Shown: positions 34,344 through 46,906 of the stretch, piece by piece
Position numbering within the stretch: the first letter of the stretch is position 1
Layout of the letters: every line of letters begins with the position of its first letter
Assembly: GCA_905182995.1 (NCBI GenBank)
Contig: CAJJDP010000157.1
Location: 4,047 to 68,046 of the forward strand
DNA from: Paramecium octaurelia
Lineage: Eukaryota; Ciliophora; Oligohymenophorea; Peniculida; Parameciidae
DNA length: 64,000 bases
Direction of reading: 5' to 3'
The notes under the pieces: model-generated
What the model was told of the DNA's origin: nothing
Database searches by the model: none
What the model saw: only the letters and a program-made list of their open reading frames with translations
Position numbers and translations under genes: made by a program

Positions 34344-35900
34344 TATTTATTTAAAGTCTCTGAGATGATTGATAAATATTGGAAAAAATTTATACGAAAG
34401 CAGATAACTCTGGTTCTAAGAATATCAAAACTAATTTTGGTGTAACATCTTAAAGAATGAGAGGAACACAGTTAAAAAAAAGAAATCTTACTTGAGGCCA
34501 TTTTAAATTAAATGAAAATGTGTTTCTGATGTTTTCTAAATAGAAATTAGAAATTCCCATTTTTGAAAAAGAAATCTTCCTTAGTTATTTTCAATCAAAT
34601 TCAGCTTTTCTAAACACAAAATAATAAAATCCATCTTAATTACTGTAAATTCATTTTATTTGGTATGATTAAGTTTACAAACCACGCTCTTATTGAGCTT
34701 TAAGACTTTAGGATAGTTATTAAACAATGATGTGAGAATTAAAATTATTTCAAACCAAATATGAGCCCTTTATTAATTTCCCCTTGTTCATAAAATGAAC
34801 TTAAGAAAAGAAAGCATTCCTTATCCGAGGAATCTATTTGTCAATAATTCAATAATTACATAATATGAATTTTCATATTATTCCATCCAAATCTAATATA
34901 AACAGTAAAGAAGATATATTTAGATTAGATCGAAACAAATTCGGCTGTCTTATATATACTATCTTTACGATATACTCCTATATTAATTGTAATTAATATA
35001 GTAGATAAGCTAGTCTTCATCGTGCTAGCTAGTGATATTAATCTTAATAGCAGACAGAGAAAATAAATAATATAAAATAACTATGTCTTAATTATTTTAA
35101 TAAACCATGTCTTAATAAAAACATATATTCTTTTTCTCTCTAAATTTCTTGATAATTCTGTCTATTCCTAGGTTGTAAAGCGTTAATCACATTAAGATAG
35201 ATCAATATAAACTACTTATATGCTTCTGGAATTTAAACTTAATAGTATCTTTTGCAATTTATCTTTTTCAAATTAGCACTTTTTCAAAATCATTTTCAGT
35301 ATCGTAAGATTATTAAACTGGAATTGTTAGAAATCTAATTTGATATTTTCAAAGTAATATCCAAGATTTCCAGTCAACTGATTAAATTTTTTGAAAATTC
35401 GATTGTCTGAATACCTGCCTTATTAAAAAGAGATATGACATCTCAGTAAACATTTTTAGAAGCTCGTGACATTATGACAAATTAAGATTGCTAGAAATTC
35501 AAAATAAAATTGCTCGAAATTATATCTATCTAAATGCAAAAAGTCTTCCTTTATGTTAAAATTAATTTTGTATTCTATTTTACCTCTATAAAGGATTAAA
35601 GGACTTTTAGATTTTTATTATTTAAAAATAAGAGTAAGAATATGCTCTTAATGTGTCTTTTCTTTCAACAACAAATTCCATGTTTTTTTATTCACTGGCT
35701 TCTATTTATAATTACAAGAATTGCAATCTTGCTGGGCAATATTTAATAAAAGCATAATGGTTGATTAATCTATTACAAAAATAAGATTAATTAATAAAAT
35801 TGACTATAAAATAACAAATATGATTGGGATCTACTTTCGTTAAGTTTTAATTAATAAATTGGACTTACTATTAGGCATTTAATAAAATCATTAATTTCAA
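34344..35900. other. noncoding stretch with a palindrome
   Basis: No protein-like frame found. A perfect inverted repeat, ctatattaatt/aattaatatag with a 2-base centre, lies at 34979-35002, and agctag/ctagct pairs close downstream. This is a candidate regulatory or structured region, not supported further. Confidence 0.35.
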
Positions 35901-35905
35901 TCCTT

Positions 35906-37129
35906 TCAAAAGACTCTTTATGCTTCATCTATTTCTAATACATTTTCTATAGAAGCAAGCACGACTCTCACCTATGCTAGTATTTTCTCTCTTTTTAAAT
36001 CCTAATAATTTGAAAAATCTAAGGTTTTTAGGTTGATTTTCAAATAGCATTTTTCTTTTATAAATTTTTATTAGCTTTGGACAATATTGAAAATGATTTA
36101 GGATTTTCCAACTTCATTTAATGATTTATTGAATTAAAGTACAATAAAGATTATAAGAACAAATCCACTGGAACTTTACTCAAAATTAAAGCTGGAATTA
36201 AAAGTCTTAGATAAAACTTCCAATAGTTCTTTTATTGAAACACAATTTTCTTTTATCTGATAAGCAAAGGCAGAGAAAATCATAGGCATAATTTTACTGT
36301 CCATTATTGCTAATATATAAATAAAACCGGAAGGTAGGTTGTTCAAAGCTCCTTAAACATCAGTAACCCACATAACGGCCTAATGAAATGGCTATCTTTT
36401 TATTTGCTAAATTCTTTTCGGGTCAACATAAACAACCTGAAATGAAAAAACTGAAAGCGGGAACCTTCCTTCAAATTTCGACTCATAATTTTTGAACTTT
36501 ATATATGCATCAGCATTAAAATCTCTTCTATCCATTTCTGCAAATTTCTTTACGGTTAAATATATTAGAATCATTATGATATCCCAAATCTTCAAGAAGT
36601 TAAATATTCCATTAACTAAAACATAAACTGCTTATTTTGAATATGGGATTTTTTTATAAACTTTTGCCTAGAACACTGCAAATGAAATCAATTATAAGAT
36701 TGGATGTACTACAGTTAGCACTATTAAAGCTTTAACATATATATTTGAATCCATGCCCAAGTAGACGAGAGTAAGGATTTATAATGATCCATTAAAAATA
36801 GAAGAAATCGATTGGAGAGTTGCTTGTAATTCATTTAATCCCTTCAAGTTGTTGTAATAATCATACAAAGTCAGGGAAAGTTTAAAGGCAAAAAAAAAGT
36901 AATTATCATAGATTGAAGAAATAATCGATGGAAATAAAATCTCTAAAGATGTTGAAAGGCTTTGTTCTTTTTTTTAATAGTCTTAATGGATTTCTAAACG
37001 AAATATAAATTGAATAAAGCATTAATTTAACAAATCAAATTTATTAAGTTTGTTATCTACAACAAAAGAAAAATTCAAACCAAAAATAATCAAAAGAATC
37101 AATTTGTCTAAAATTAAGTATCTCCGCTT
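35906..37129 (-). CDS. multi-pass membrane protein, unidentified, 5' end unresolved
   Basis: A single minus-strand frame is open for 407 codons with TGA at 35906-35908. Read N to C it alternates hydrophobic segments and charged loops: LDKLILLIIFGLNFSFVV, LEILFPSIISSIYDNYFFF, ALIVLTVVHPILQLISFAVF, FLKIWDIIMILIYLTVKKF, then GFIYILAIMDSKIMPMIFSA and a hydrophilic tail ending LEIDEAQRVF. That gives five or six likely membrane helices. The frame opens after a TGA with no ATG, so upstream exons are missing; other frames up to about 37400 read MKVLFFPSNKIYEFCNRGK and may be part of it. The family is not recognised. It could be a channel or transporter, but no signature was seen. Confidence 0.5.
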
Positions 37130-37870
37130 TCATTCAGAGACTAAAATATTCTTTGCGTAATCTTGCTGGAAAAATAAAAATATCAAAATGGTTCAATATT
37201 TAGGATTTAGAATGATATAAGTACTTTGCCTCTATTGCAAAATTCATAGATCTTGTTGGAAGGAAAGAAAAGTACTTTCATGATTTCTACATTTTACATC
37301 TTTCTTAGATTTTTCAAGTATCTTTATAAAGATAAATTCGGAAGTACTTCAAAAATAAAGAATAATTTGGGTTTGAAGTTTCTATTCCTTCAATTATACT
37401 TTTTAGATTAATTTAGATAACATTTAAAATTTGTACCATGTTATAAAAATAGTAGATACTTTAAGTAATTTATATATTATGACTAGTATTAAAAGTTATT
37501 AAGAACAAATTTTCTTACAAGTATGACTAAAAATGATTAGTAAAATATCAACGATTTACTCAGAAATTATATTTACTTTGGTATGAATTCAGTTATTAAA
37601 GTAGAAAGAGGAATTTTTAACAGACAGGAAATACAATATTAACTTTACTAATTGAAAAAATAACCAAAAAACTATCATTTCTGACAATTTATAATGATCA
37701 AATATTAAAGTAATAGAATGCTAATTTACTAAGAATATTTTTTCTGATTTTAATTATATTATTTAATAATAGATAATTATCATAAATATGAGTTTAAATT
37801 AATCAAAATTATTTAAATATTATTTGTTTGAAATAGTTATGTTTCTTTAGCACTGATTATTAATCACATT
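37130..37870. other. unresolved stretch
   Basis: The left part up to about 37400 has protein-like minus-strand scraps that may be 5' exons of the membrane protein. The rest is A+T-rich and probably noncoding. Confidence 0.3.
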
Positions 37871-38504
37871 ATGTCAGGTGTCGAAAATTCAGACAGAATA
37901 GAATTGTTAATTATATAAAATTTTTAGCAGCAATTTAAAGTCATTGGTTGAGAATTTATTGCAATGCATTAATCATGTCTCATTTTACAATATTTTTGGT
38001 CTAATTTCTGAACAACCAAGTAGTTAATATGGTGATTATAGAATCGAATTGAATAAATATTGATATTTCCTTCTGAGTAACTTGCGATTATTTCATTAAG
38101 ATACCCAGAAATCCTTATTAGATTGGTTAATTCTCCTCTGAAAATTTATTAGTTGAGCGATAAAGTTTATTTTGTTATGTATGATTAACATTAGTTAAAA
38201 TCAACCAGCATTAAATTTAATTAATAGTTGCGAGCAGATACAAATTTGGAGAAATCCATTGACCACTGAGTCTTGGGTTTTTGAAATAAATGCATTAGAT
38301 TTACAATGCATTTCAGATATCATTCTGGATGATTATTCAGAGACGTTCTCTAGGTTGAGGTCTTATGGGTTTTAATTGAATGGTTCTAAGGTGTCGATAG
38401 TGGATAGGTTTTAGAATAATAAATATGCAAGGAATGAATATATTTTATTTTTTTTATAAAAATGTAAAAATTGCTGTTCACGGAGGAAGGGTTACAGATA
38501 ATGA
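37871..38504 (+). CDS. unidentified gene, splicing partly unresolved
   Basis: It starts MSGVENSDRIE; a 22-nt intron (gttaatt...ttttag) then gives FSNLKSLVENLLQCINHV and FYNIFGLISEQPSSQYG. The 3' half is clearly coding: NLINSCEQIQIWRNPL, ESWVFEINALDLQCISDIIL and RLRSYGFQLNGSKVSIVDRF. In between, DYFIKIPRNPYQIGQF and ENLLVERQSLF read well, but the splices that would join the blocks do not close in frame. The C-terminal part has the look of the helical plus winged-helix end of a PCI-domain subunit, but that is only an impression. It lies 64 bases upstream of the next gene on the same strand. Either there are introns I misplaced or the gene has decayed. Confidence 0.4.
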
Positions 38505-38568
38505 GAAGTAGGAATAGCGATCCAATAAAACAAAACACTGAGAGTAAAGGGATATCAATAAGGCCGAA

Positions 38569-39334
38569 ATGTTTGCGAATTCAATCGTTATCAAGATAAT
38601 GTAACCGTGTCAGAGTGGGGACATTGAAGAATACATTCAACTTGTCGAGCCCAGAAAATCTACTTTAAGTTCTGCCTTTCACAAGGTAGAAGCACAAGGC
38701 GACGAGTATACCATAGGTGCTTTCGGTTGATCAATTGTACGGGAGATAGTAGGAAGATTTGTTGTAAATGGCAGCAAGTCATTTGCATTTGCCTCATGGA
38801 AGTGGAAAGGATGGGATTGGAAGACATCACTTACAATCAATTCGGTTGAGAACTGGCGATTGGTATCAATGGAAGAATATTCCGATGTTGGCATGTGTAG
38901 TGGATGATTTTCAGAAGAAGTTAAAGTATAGAAATTTGATCATAGAGATTGTAGTAAACATCTGAGGAGGAGGAACATATGAAAGCAGAGAAACGATAAA
39001 TACAGCATGAGTTTGAGATGAAGAAGGTCGAGTAGATTCAAAGAAAAACGTAGTAGAATTTGAATCAGGTTTTGGAATAGAAATCGTTGACTTATAATAT
39101 AGATTTAGACGAGTTTTGGAGGCAGATGAAGGAGAATGTAATGAAATTATATATATAAAATAAAAGAGCAAGTACTTTTAGCATCACACAGATGAGATGG
39201 CGAAGAGTAAGGCTAGCAAACGAGAGAGATTGGAGAAATTTTAGAAGAAATTTACAGATAAGAAGGTTTACATCCCGCAAATACAGAAGCAGAATGTTAA
39301 TAATAATAAGGAAACAGCATATTATGATATATGA
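38569..39334 (+). CDS. unidentified 224-aa protein with coiled-coil part
   Basis: Start MFANSIVIKIMQPC is the first ATG after an in-frame TGA. Introns of 24, 18, 20 and 29 nt at 38726-38749, 38897-38914, 38926-38945 and 39138-39166 leave 225 codons exactly, ending TGA 39332-39334. The N-terminal half is compact and Trp-rich (FAFASWKWKGWDWKTSL). The second half is charged and helical (EEEEHMKAEKRQIQHEFEMK), followed by a basic segment and a tail VYIPQIQKQ. The 18-nt intron is about the shortest known in Paramecium, and only 11 bases separate it from the next intron. The dynamin gene starts 12 bases after the stop. No family recognised. Confidence 0.68.
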
Positions 39335-39346
39335 AAATAATTAATT

Positions 39347-41517
39347 ATGGAAAAATTAATACCATTCATTAATGATCTGCACGTATAGAATTAATAATAC
39401 CTTTCGTATAGGACATCCTGAGTTAAGCAGGATTGAGCAGCGAATTGAATTTGCCTTCAATAGTTGTGATTGGGTCTTAATCAGTTGGAAAATCATCTCT
39501 TCTTGAAAGTATTGTTGGCAGAGAGTTTTTGCCACGGGGTAAAGGGATTGTGACGAGAAGACCGATAGAGATTCAATTGCATTAGGTTTTGGATGCGGAG
39601 TAGGGATGGTTTGAATTTATGGATAAGAAAGGAGAGAAGATATTCGAATCGGAAGACATACGGAAATTAATAGAGTCAGAGACGGATAAGGTGGCAGGGA
39701 AGAATAAGGGAATCTCGCCTGTTCCGATTAAAGTGAAGTATTTTTCAAAAGACATCCTTGATCTCCAACTAATTGATTTGCCAGGAATAACAAAGAATCC
39801 AGTTGGGGATCAACCACAGGATATAGAATAGAAGGTACTGGACATAGTGATGCCATTTATCAACAATTAAAATAGTTTGATATTGGCAGTGTCCAAAGCA
39901 TCCGATGATTTAGCAACGTCGGACGGATTGAAGTTGGCTAGAAGTGTCGATCCCAATGGTGTAAGAACTATAGGAGTGATAACTCAATTGGATCTGATGG
40001 ATGAAGGGACTGATGCTTTAAATGATCTGCTTAATCAAACCTATCCATTGCAGTTGGGATACGTGGGGGTAATAATGAGAGGGTAGAAGGATATCCAGAA
40101 GAACAAGACCATAGGGGAGCAATTGAAAGACGAGAAGACTTTTTTTGAGAATCACAAGTTGTACAAGAAATATTCTGAGAAGATGGGTGTTAATTTCTTG
40201 GTGAAGACTCTGAATATGAATTTTATTCAGCACATCAAGAAGGCGTTGCCAATCATCAGAGAGACTATTATAAGTTTGGTGTAAATAAAGGAGTTCGATC
40301 TCAAGTAGTATGGAGACTATGACAATTTGGAGACGAAGGAGAACAAGAACTTGCTTGTCTTGACTTTAATATCGAAATTCTCCAGTTCTTATAAGGACAT
40401 GTTGGAAGGGAGATGTTTGGATATCACAAGTAAGGAATTGATTGGTGGATCTCGAATAATTTATGTGTTCAATGAGACTTTCAGGAGAACCATACAGAGA
40501 ATGAATCCATTTGACGTTTTAAGTGATGACGAAATACGAACAGCAATCAAGAATGCAAATGGAATTAGACCGACTTTATTTGTTCCTGAAGGAGCATTTG
40601 AATTATTGGTAAGATAGCAGATATCGAGATTGAGAATGCCTTCAATTGAATGTTCTCATATCGTATTTGAGGAGTTGAGGAGAGTGGTAAACTAGATTTC
40701 GATTCCTGAGATAGATAGATTTGATACTCTGGCTAATAGAATTTCGGAAGTAATTGAAAATCTTTTGAACAGAAGTTTGAGATAGACTGAGGAAATAATA
40801 TCTAATTTGATTGATATTGAATTGGGGTACATAAATACAAGTCATCCGGATTTTGTATCTGGGATGGACATGGTTCACAAGGACGAACAAAGATAATAAT
40901 AATAGGTGTAACAATAATAGAAGGAGAAGTCTCCGCTGTAGAGTGAGAATGAGTCCAACAGGTTCTTCAACTTCTGGCCATTCAAAAATAACAAGCAGAC
41001 TGAGTTATACGATAGCAAGTTGGACAATTTGAATAAGAAGAGGAAATCCAACATCATCAATCAGAAGCAGCAAAAGTTGTAATAGGCGGAGGAGAGTCAG
41101 ATCCTGCAATAGCAGTCAGTGATCAATAAGATCGTGTCTGTGAATCAGCAGTATTTTGTGAATGACCCGAAAAGACAGTTGCCTTAGGTTCCAAATACGA
41201 TCAAGATCACTGATAGGCCGTCGAAGAGAGAGCAGACAGAGATGGATATGATTAAGGATTTGTTGGTTTCGTACTTCAATTTGGTGAAGAAGAACATTTG
41301 CGATTCAGTTCCGAAGACGATCATCACGTTTTTGGTGAATCAATCGAGAAACTTCTGTGAAAGGGAATTGATTGGGATGTTGTACAAGCAGGAATTGGTG
41401 GATGAATTGTTGTAGGAGAATCAATTCATACAGAAATCACGAGCGGAGACTAAGTAATCTTTGATTAGCTTGAGGACCTGTTTGAATTTGTTGAATGATT
41501 TGGATTCTAAATTCTGA
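39347..41517 (+). CDS. DRP: dynamin-related GTPase
   Basis: A 713-aa large GTPase that assembles on and constricts membranes in endocytosis or organelle division. It begins [19 protein letters not shown]; one 29-nt intron lies at 39383-39411. The P-loop is GSQSVGKS (residues 33-40), the switch Thr lies in GIVTRRP, DLPG is at 134-137 and the fourth motif reads TQLD at 203-206 where dynamins usually have TKLD. The middle domain follows, then a Gln- and charge-rich variable insert encoded largely by TAA and TAG, then a GTPase effector domain (about 600-713: [20 protein letters not shown]). There is no PH or long Pro-rich domain, as in Vps1/Drp1-type proteins. Codon use is rich in AAG, GAG and TTG, unlike the A-rich neighbours. 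Confidence 0.93.
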
Positions 41518-41601
41518 GATAATTTAATAATAAAATTAATTGAAATTCGTTAAAAAACACATATTATAATTAATCTTTTAATTAATATTTTTATTTGTTC
41601 A

Positions 41602-42839
41602 ATGCTCAATCCAGACCTAATCTAAGAATTTGAAGTGAATGGATACAACTTACCAAAAATGGACAAAGCATAATGCATCAATCAAATTAAATACTTACTC
41701 TAAACTCATCCATTGGATTTCGACTTTATTGTAGCCAATACGAAACTAACAACCAACTAGATGAATATTTTGTAATAAGAGACCCACATTTCGACAATCC
41801 TCAACTCTCCAAACGATTATAACATTTCAAGTCCCCTTTTTGATTTCAAACAATTGAATGAATTACTTCCTAATAAAAATAGATTGAAGATTAATGAAAT
41901 TAAGTCCAAAGTCGAAAACCTACTCAACAGCAGTCACATAGACCCCCCGCAGACGATCAAAAAAAGGTATCCCCCAATATCCCATATCCCTTTAGATGGT
42001 GGACAGAGGAGGAGGACCAACAACTCAAAGATTTAGTGTCTCAATATGGTGCTAAAAATTGGAAGAAAATAGCATCCTTTTTTTAGGACAGAACTGACGT
42101 ACAATGTTTGCATCGTTGGCAAAAGGTTCTCAATCCAGATTTAGTAAAGGGTCCTTGGACTCAAGAGGAGGATGACTTACTAGGCAGGTTGGTGGTTGGC
42201 TATGGACCCAAGAATTGGAGTCAAATTGCCAAACATCTCCCAGGGAGGATTGGGAAGCAATGCAGAGAAAGGTACTCCAATTTACATTAAGAAAGATTCC
42301 ATAATCATCTGGATCCAAAGATCAATAAGGAGAGGTGGACTGACGAGGAGGACCAAACCATAATTGAGGCTCACAAGAAACTAGGAAATCGCTGGTCTCT
42401 GATTGCTGGATTATTGAAAGGCAGAACAGACAATTCAATTAAGAACCATTGGAATAGCACATTGAAGAGGAGACTCAAGATGTAGAACCGATGGGAAGAC
42501 TTGCAGGTCTTGTAGAATCAGGATGACACCCAAATCAAAGGAATTCCTAGAAGACACATGCAAAGAAAAATCATCTATTAAAAGACACCAGTGAAAATGA
42601 TCAAACACGATCCAGTGTCCAGATAATTGAATTTTCAAACTCCATAATAATCACCATCAAGTAAACACAATAGCTTATCATTTAATTTAGAATTGGAGTC
42701 AGTTTCCAAGAGTTTATTTATTGTATTCCCAAATTTCAACTCAAGATTGATAAGTCTTTCAAGTGCAATTCTTATCAAATAGTTGGGTGAGTTGGTTAAT
42801 TTTGATCTTGATTTCAATAAATAATATAGTTATGAATGA
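41602..42839 (+). CDS. three-repeat Myb DNA-binding protein
   Basis: A 402-aa protein with three Myb repeats like animal c-Myb and plant 3R-Myb, which bind DNA and often control cell-cycle genes. A 29-nt intron (41967-41995) lies just before the first conserved Trp of R1. R1 reads [19 protein letters not shown] (from residue 122), R2 [20 protein letters not shown] and R3 [20 protein letters not shown] with [10 protein letters not shown] and NSIKNHWNS. The spaced tryptophans are present in all three, with the second Trp of each repeat followed by KKIA, SQIA or SLIA. The N-terminal 120 residues and C-terminal 120 residues are low in known motifs. The gene lies 84 bases after the dynamin stop. 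Confidence 0.92.
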
Positions 42840-42947
42840 GTTTATTATTCAATTAAAAATAATATTACAACAGAATATAATAGATTTCATATTATGTAAT
42901 TAAAAACAGGTTCTTGTGATAAAGTATAAAGATAATTAAAATTAAAA

Positions 42948-44076
42948 ATGGAATATCGAAGATTAGGAGCCACAGGACTGAAGGTATCTGCCATCAGTTA
43001 TGGAAACTGGGTCAATTCCGATGACAAAGACACTCAAGATCGAAATACTAAGATCATTTAGAAGGCATGGGAATTAGGAATCAATTTCTTCGATACCGCT
43101 GAAATCTATGGAGATGGCAAAGCAGAGATACATCTCGGCCACGCACTCAAGACACTCAATGTCTAAAGATAAGACATTGTTATAAGTACCAAAATTTTCG
43201 GAGGTGATGGAAATGATTTTCCAAATTCCAAATATTTATCTAGGAAACATCTCATAGAAGGTACTCATTTTCATTAGTATTTAGGCTTGAGAAAGTCTCT
43301 AAAAAGATTGGATACTCCTTATGTGGATATTGTTTTCGCTCACAGATATGATTATTAAACTCCATTGGAAGAAACTTGTAGAGCCTTTGATTGGATCATT
43401 AGACATGGTTTGGCTCACTATTGGGGAACAAGCGAGTGGACAGCCTAATAAATCCATCAAGCCATCGGTATCATTTCTATTTAATTATTTTAGGAATCTG
43501 CGATAGATTGTCATTGCACAAACCAGTTGTTGAATAACCATAATACAATATGATGGTTAGAGATAGATTTGAATGGGAATACGAAAGTGTTTTCGCCTCT
43601 GGATATGGATCCACCATCTGGTCACCACTCTACTAAGGTTTGTTGACTGGCAAATACAATGATGACATTTTGGCTGATGGAAGGTTCAAGAACTCCGACA
43701 ATGTTTATGTTAAACACTTTTACCAATAAATTCTAGGTGATCCTGAAAGTATGCTATATCAAAATATTATTTATTAGAAAGAACCAAAATCCAAAATTAA
43801 TTAAAATAATTAGGTGAAGTAGCCAAAGAGTTGGGAGTCACATAAGCATAACTCTCTCTCGCTTGGGCTCTTAAGAATAAGGATGTAAGCACTGCCATTA
43901 CATCAGCCACAAGACCTGAATAATTGGAAGAGACCGTTAAATCCGTTCAGGTGGTTAAGTTGATCACCAAGGAAGTTGAACAAAAGATAGAAACCATCCT
44001 TTCAAATAAACCCACTACATCATTAAACTTTAAACAGATGGCACCGTATCCCACAAGAAGAGATTTGTATGTTTGA
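42948..44076 (+). CDS. aldo-keto reductase, Kv-beta (AKR6) type
   Basis: A 349-aa NADPH-dependent oxidoreductase resembling the beta subunit of voltage-gated potassium channels. It opens MEYRRLGATGLKVSAISYGN. The catalytic tetrad is complete: D49 and Y54 in FFDTAEIYG, K82 in STKIFGG and H124 in AHRYDYQ. The block GLAHYWGTSEWTAQQI is typical of the AKR6 group, as is SPLYQGLLTGKY. Introns of 24, 26 and 29 nt lie at 43261-43284, 43468-43493 and 43749-43777, leaving 350 codons. It could act as a soluble reductase or as a channel partner; sequence cannot separate these. Confidence 0.92.
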
Positions 44077-45590
44077 GAATATACAATAATTATCATATAA
44101 TATTATAAAAATTATTATTATTATATTATATAATTCTCTTTTGTGCCAAAACAGATTTAAATCATTTCTATTTTTCATTTCCAACCTAATCTATTCTATA
44201 AAATATTGGTTTTGTTGATTATTCTTATGCGTCATCAAATAACTTATATTAGGCATACATAAAAACAAACTTTCATTTTATAGAATGATGAATTAAATAG
44301 AAATGGCCTAAAGTGGTTTATTATTTGTTATAGAAAGAATTAGTATATGGACTGCAATGACTATGTTTTAAGAACATCTGGTGCTCAATTTTTCTTTGAT
44401 TCCACGGCATCCTAACAAATTATAATTATGCTTGGGAAGTATTATACTAATATTGATAATTGTAACACAAACAAAATGCGGTGATCTAACAAAGAATTTA
44501 CTAAAAGGAATAAAACTTTATAATATTTGAGCAAAAAGGTAAATGTGTATACCTTATTTCTAATAATTGGAAGTTGTGATTATAATTTTAATTTGAATAA
44601 CATTAGATTAATGGAAATATAAAATCTAAATTATATTTAATTTGTTAATTTTATGCTAGTACAAATTTATTGTTTTTATAATTAAGTGATTATATTCCAT
44701 AGACAATTCAAAATATTTATTCTTAAGATTGTTTGTAAAAATTTAATTATTAATTAAATTAGTAATCGATCCATCTCCAATTGCATATCTGGTTCATTCC
44801 TTATTCAAGATGTTAAAATTCTCTAAGGTAAGAGGTGGTAGAGTAGTTTAAGTTATGGGTTGTAATACTAATACCTTATGATGTATTTAATTTATTTATA
44901 TACATAGAATTTGAGCTATTTCAAGGTTTTATCAATTATTATTGATATAATATTTAGGAATATAACTTTAATTGCTATATATTAATTGATCAGGTGTTTC
45001 ATTACATACAAATTAGAAATATAAGGATATTATAACCAAAAATGTTTTCATGTTTATCATTATCATACATTATTTTTGCAAATCCAACACATATATTAAA
45101 ATTGCTTTTATTCATATTAATAAATAATAATATCTATTGAACTTAACTAATTTAAATAATTATTATTTCAAAGCTGATTTGACATTTATATCGATGAATA
45201 TAAGCATCATTAATTATTATTTGTAATTCCCTTGATTCCTAAATTATTTGCAATGTTCATTTCATCTATTCTTGAATCATATTTATTCTATTCAAACCAT
45301 GACTCTAAACGCTATATATAATATATGTAGTTAGCCTTGGTATTTCACTACGCATACATTTCAAGTTATGATTTGAATGATTGATTCGCATTATTCGTAG
45401 TTTGATCTTCGATTAATTTCATATAGCCAATTCAAAATTTATTTATTAGGCCTTGGCTTAGCTTGAATTCAATTTCTATAACATTTTCCATTATATAATA
45501 GTAAATATTCTTAGCCATAGTTCATTTAACAATGTTTTAATCAAGAGGTTTCTAATATTTACATCTGATGAAATCTGACCAAATCTGATA
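44077..45590. other. intergenic stretch
   Basis: Mostly A+T-rich. One small frame inside it is listed separately. No other supported feature. Confidence 0.4.
44285..44530 (+). CDS. possible small membrane protein
   Basis: An 81-codon intronless frame, MMNQIEMAQSGLLFVIERIS and on, contains one hydrophobic segment (LCLGSIILILIIV) and ends at TGA 44528-44530. It stands alone, without a recognised relative, and may be chance. Confidence 0.25.
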
Positions 45591-45699
45591 AAATCTGATT
45601 GAATTATAAAAGATTTATTAATAGGCAGTTATTTAAAGCAATAATCATTTAATTAAGTTTGAATCTTATCGAATTATGAGAAAACATTGATTCTTGCCT

Positions 45700-46433
45700 G
45701 TGTATTCTCTAATCGGTTTTTAAAGTTCAATTAAAAATCGACATTGATGTAAGTTAATGATACCACATTGATCTCTTCAACCACATTTGATCGTAACAAT
45801 ATTTGTGAATGCTGTTAATTTGTATTAGAGTATGATTGTTTATACTCTTCTTTGGAATGCACTTGGGATATCAAGAACAAAGAATGCATAAGGTTAGGCT
45901 GTGATCAGATCTAGGTTGAAGCCTTTTTCTTGTAATAATCAAAAAGATGCTCATGGATAGGGATGAATTATGTCAGCGCGACTACTTGTAATTAACTGGC
46001 TGGGAGCAAATAGTATCTATGCTATTACTAAAACAGATATTGTCCAGCTACAAATGGCACTAATTGTGAACCTGTTGATTAACTCTAAGCTTGCTCCTCA
46101 TTTGACATTATCACATATAGTCGATTAACGTGCAGTGCTTTAACAAATTAAGTAGAATGCACTGCAGGATTCTAGACTTTTGGACCGTATCTAACTCTTT
46201 TATTAAAAAATGAAATGACTAAATATTTTGACTCTAAAAAATGTAGTTGGATGTTCTTGGAATTTCAAAATACTTGTGAAGATTATTCACCATCTACACA
46301 AAATTATTTGAATTGCTACCCTTTTAATAGAGGAACATACAATTGGGATAACAAAGATGTGAAACATGGATCTTGTGTGCCTTGCTTCCAAGAATTGCTA
46401 ATAGTGACTATTTTGATTTCAATGATTATTTGA
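45700..46433 (+). CDS. Cys-rich surface-type protein, 5' end unresolved
   Basis: A frame open from well before 45800 to TGA 46431-46433 encodes a Cys-rich ectodomain: NNICECC, YSSLECTWDIKNKEC, SKRCSWIG and RYCPATNGTNCEPV, with a C-terminal NRGTYNW...HGSCVPCFQ followed by a hydrophobic tail LLIVTILISMII. The tail suits a membrane or lipid anchor. The gene at 52961-53782 is a clear relative, with CxWxxxxxxC repeats and an ending GGCVPCEGSI plus a hydrophobic tail. The start is uncertain: a signal-like KTLILACVFS lies near 45682, but no in-frame ATG precedes it. Likely located on the cell surface. Confidence 0.6.
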
Positions 46434-46906
46434 ATAGCATTAAATATAGAATGTTACAAATTATAACTTTAACCATATTATTTTCTACTCCAATCGAAAA
46501 GTACAAAAATATTTTTTAAAAAGATTAGATCGTCTTAGTTTGGTAAGAGTATATATAGAGAGCATATAATATATATTCTAATGGTGACAATATTTACTTT
46601 TTTAAGATTGAAGGATAATTAGTATTTATTAAGTTTTATGTTTAACAAAACACAATTCCTTCTCCTGCTTTAATGAAAAGAGTTCTAAAGTAATTTACAG
46701 CTTTTTAACTCAATTAAGAGGTTCATCAAATAAGTGCATTTTCAGAACCTGATGAATTTCTATCATAATTCATTAAACTATTTATATTTCGAATCACAGT
46801 GCTGAGGAATCAATATACAGGGTTGGTTTAAATGGAGAGAAGATCAATGATAATATTTAGGAATATGATAAGGGATACATTAATACATTTTAAATTAGGT
46901 AGATAA
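46434..46906 (+). other. intergenic stretch with a short protein-like frame
   Basis: Between about 46590 and 46830 a plus-strand frame reads NIYFFKIEGQLVFIKFYV and QEVHQISAFSEPDEFLSQFI, which looks like protein, but no start or stop fits. It continues open, antisense into the pseudokinase gene. Possibly the end of a small undetected gene. Confidence 0.25.
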
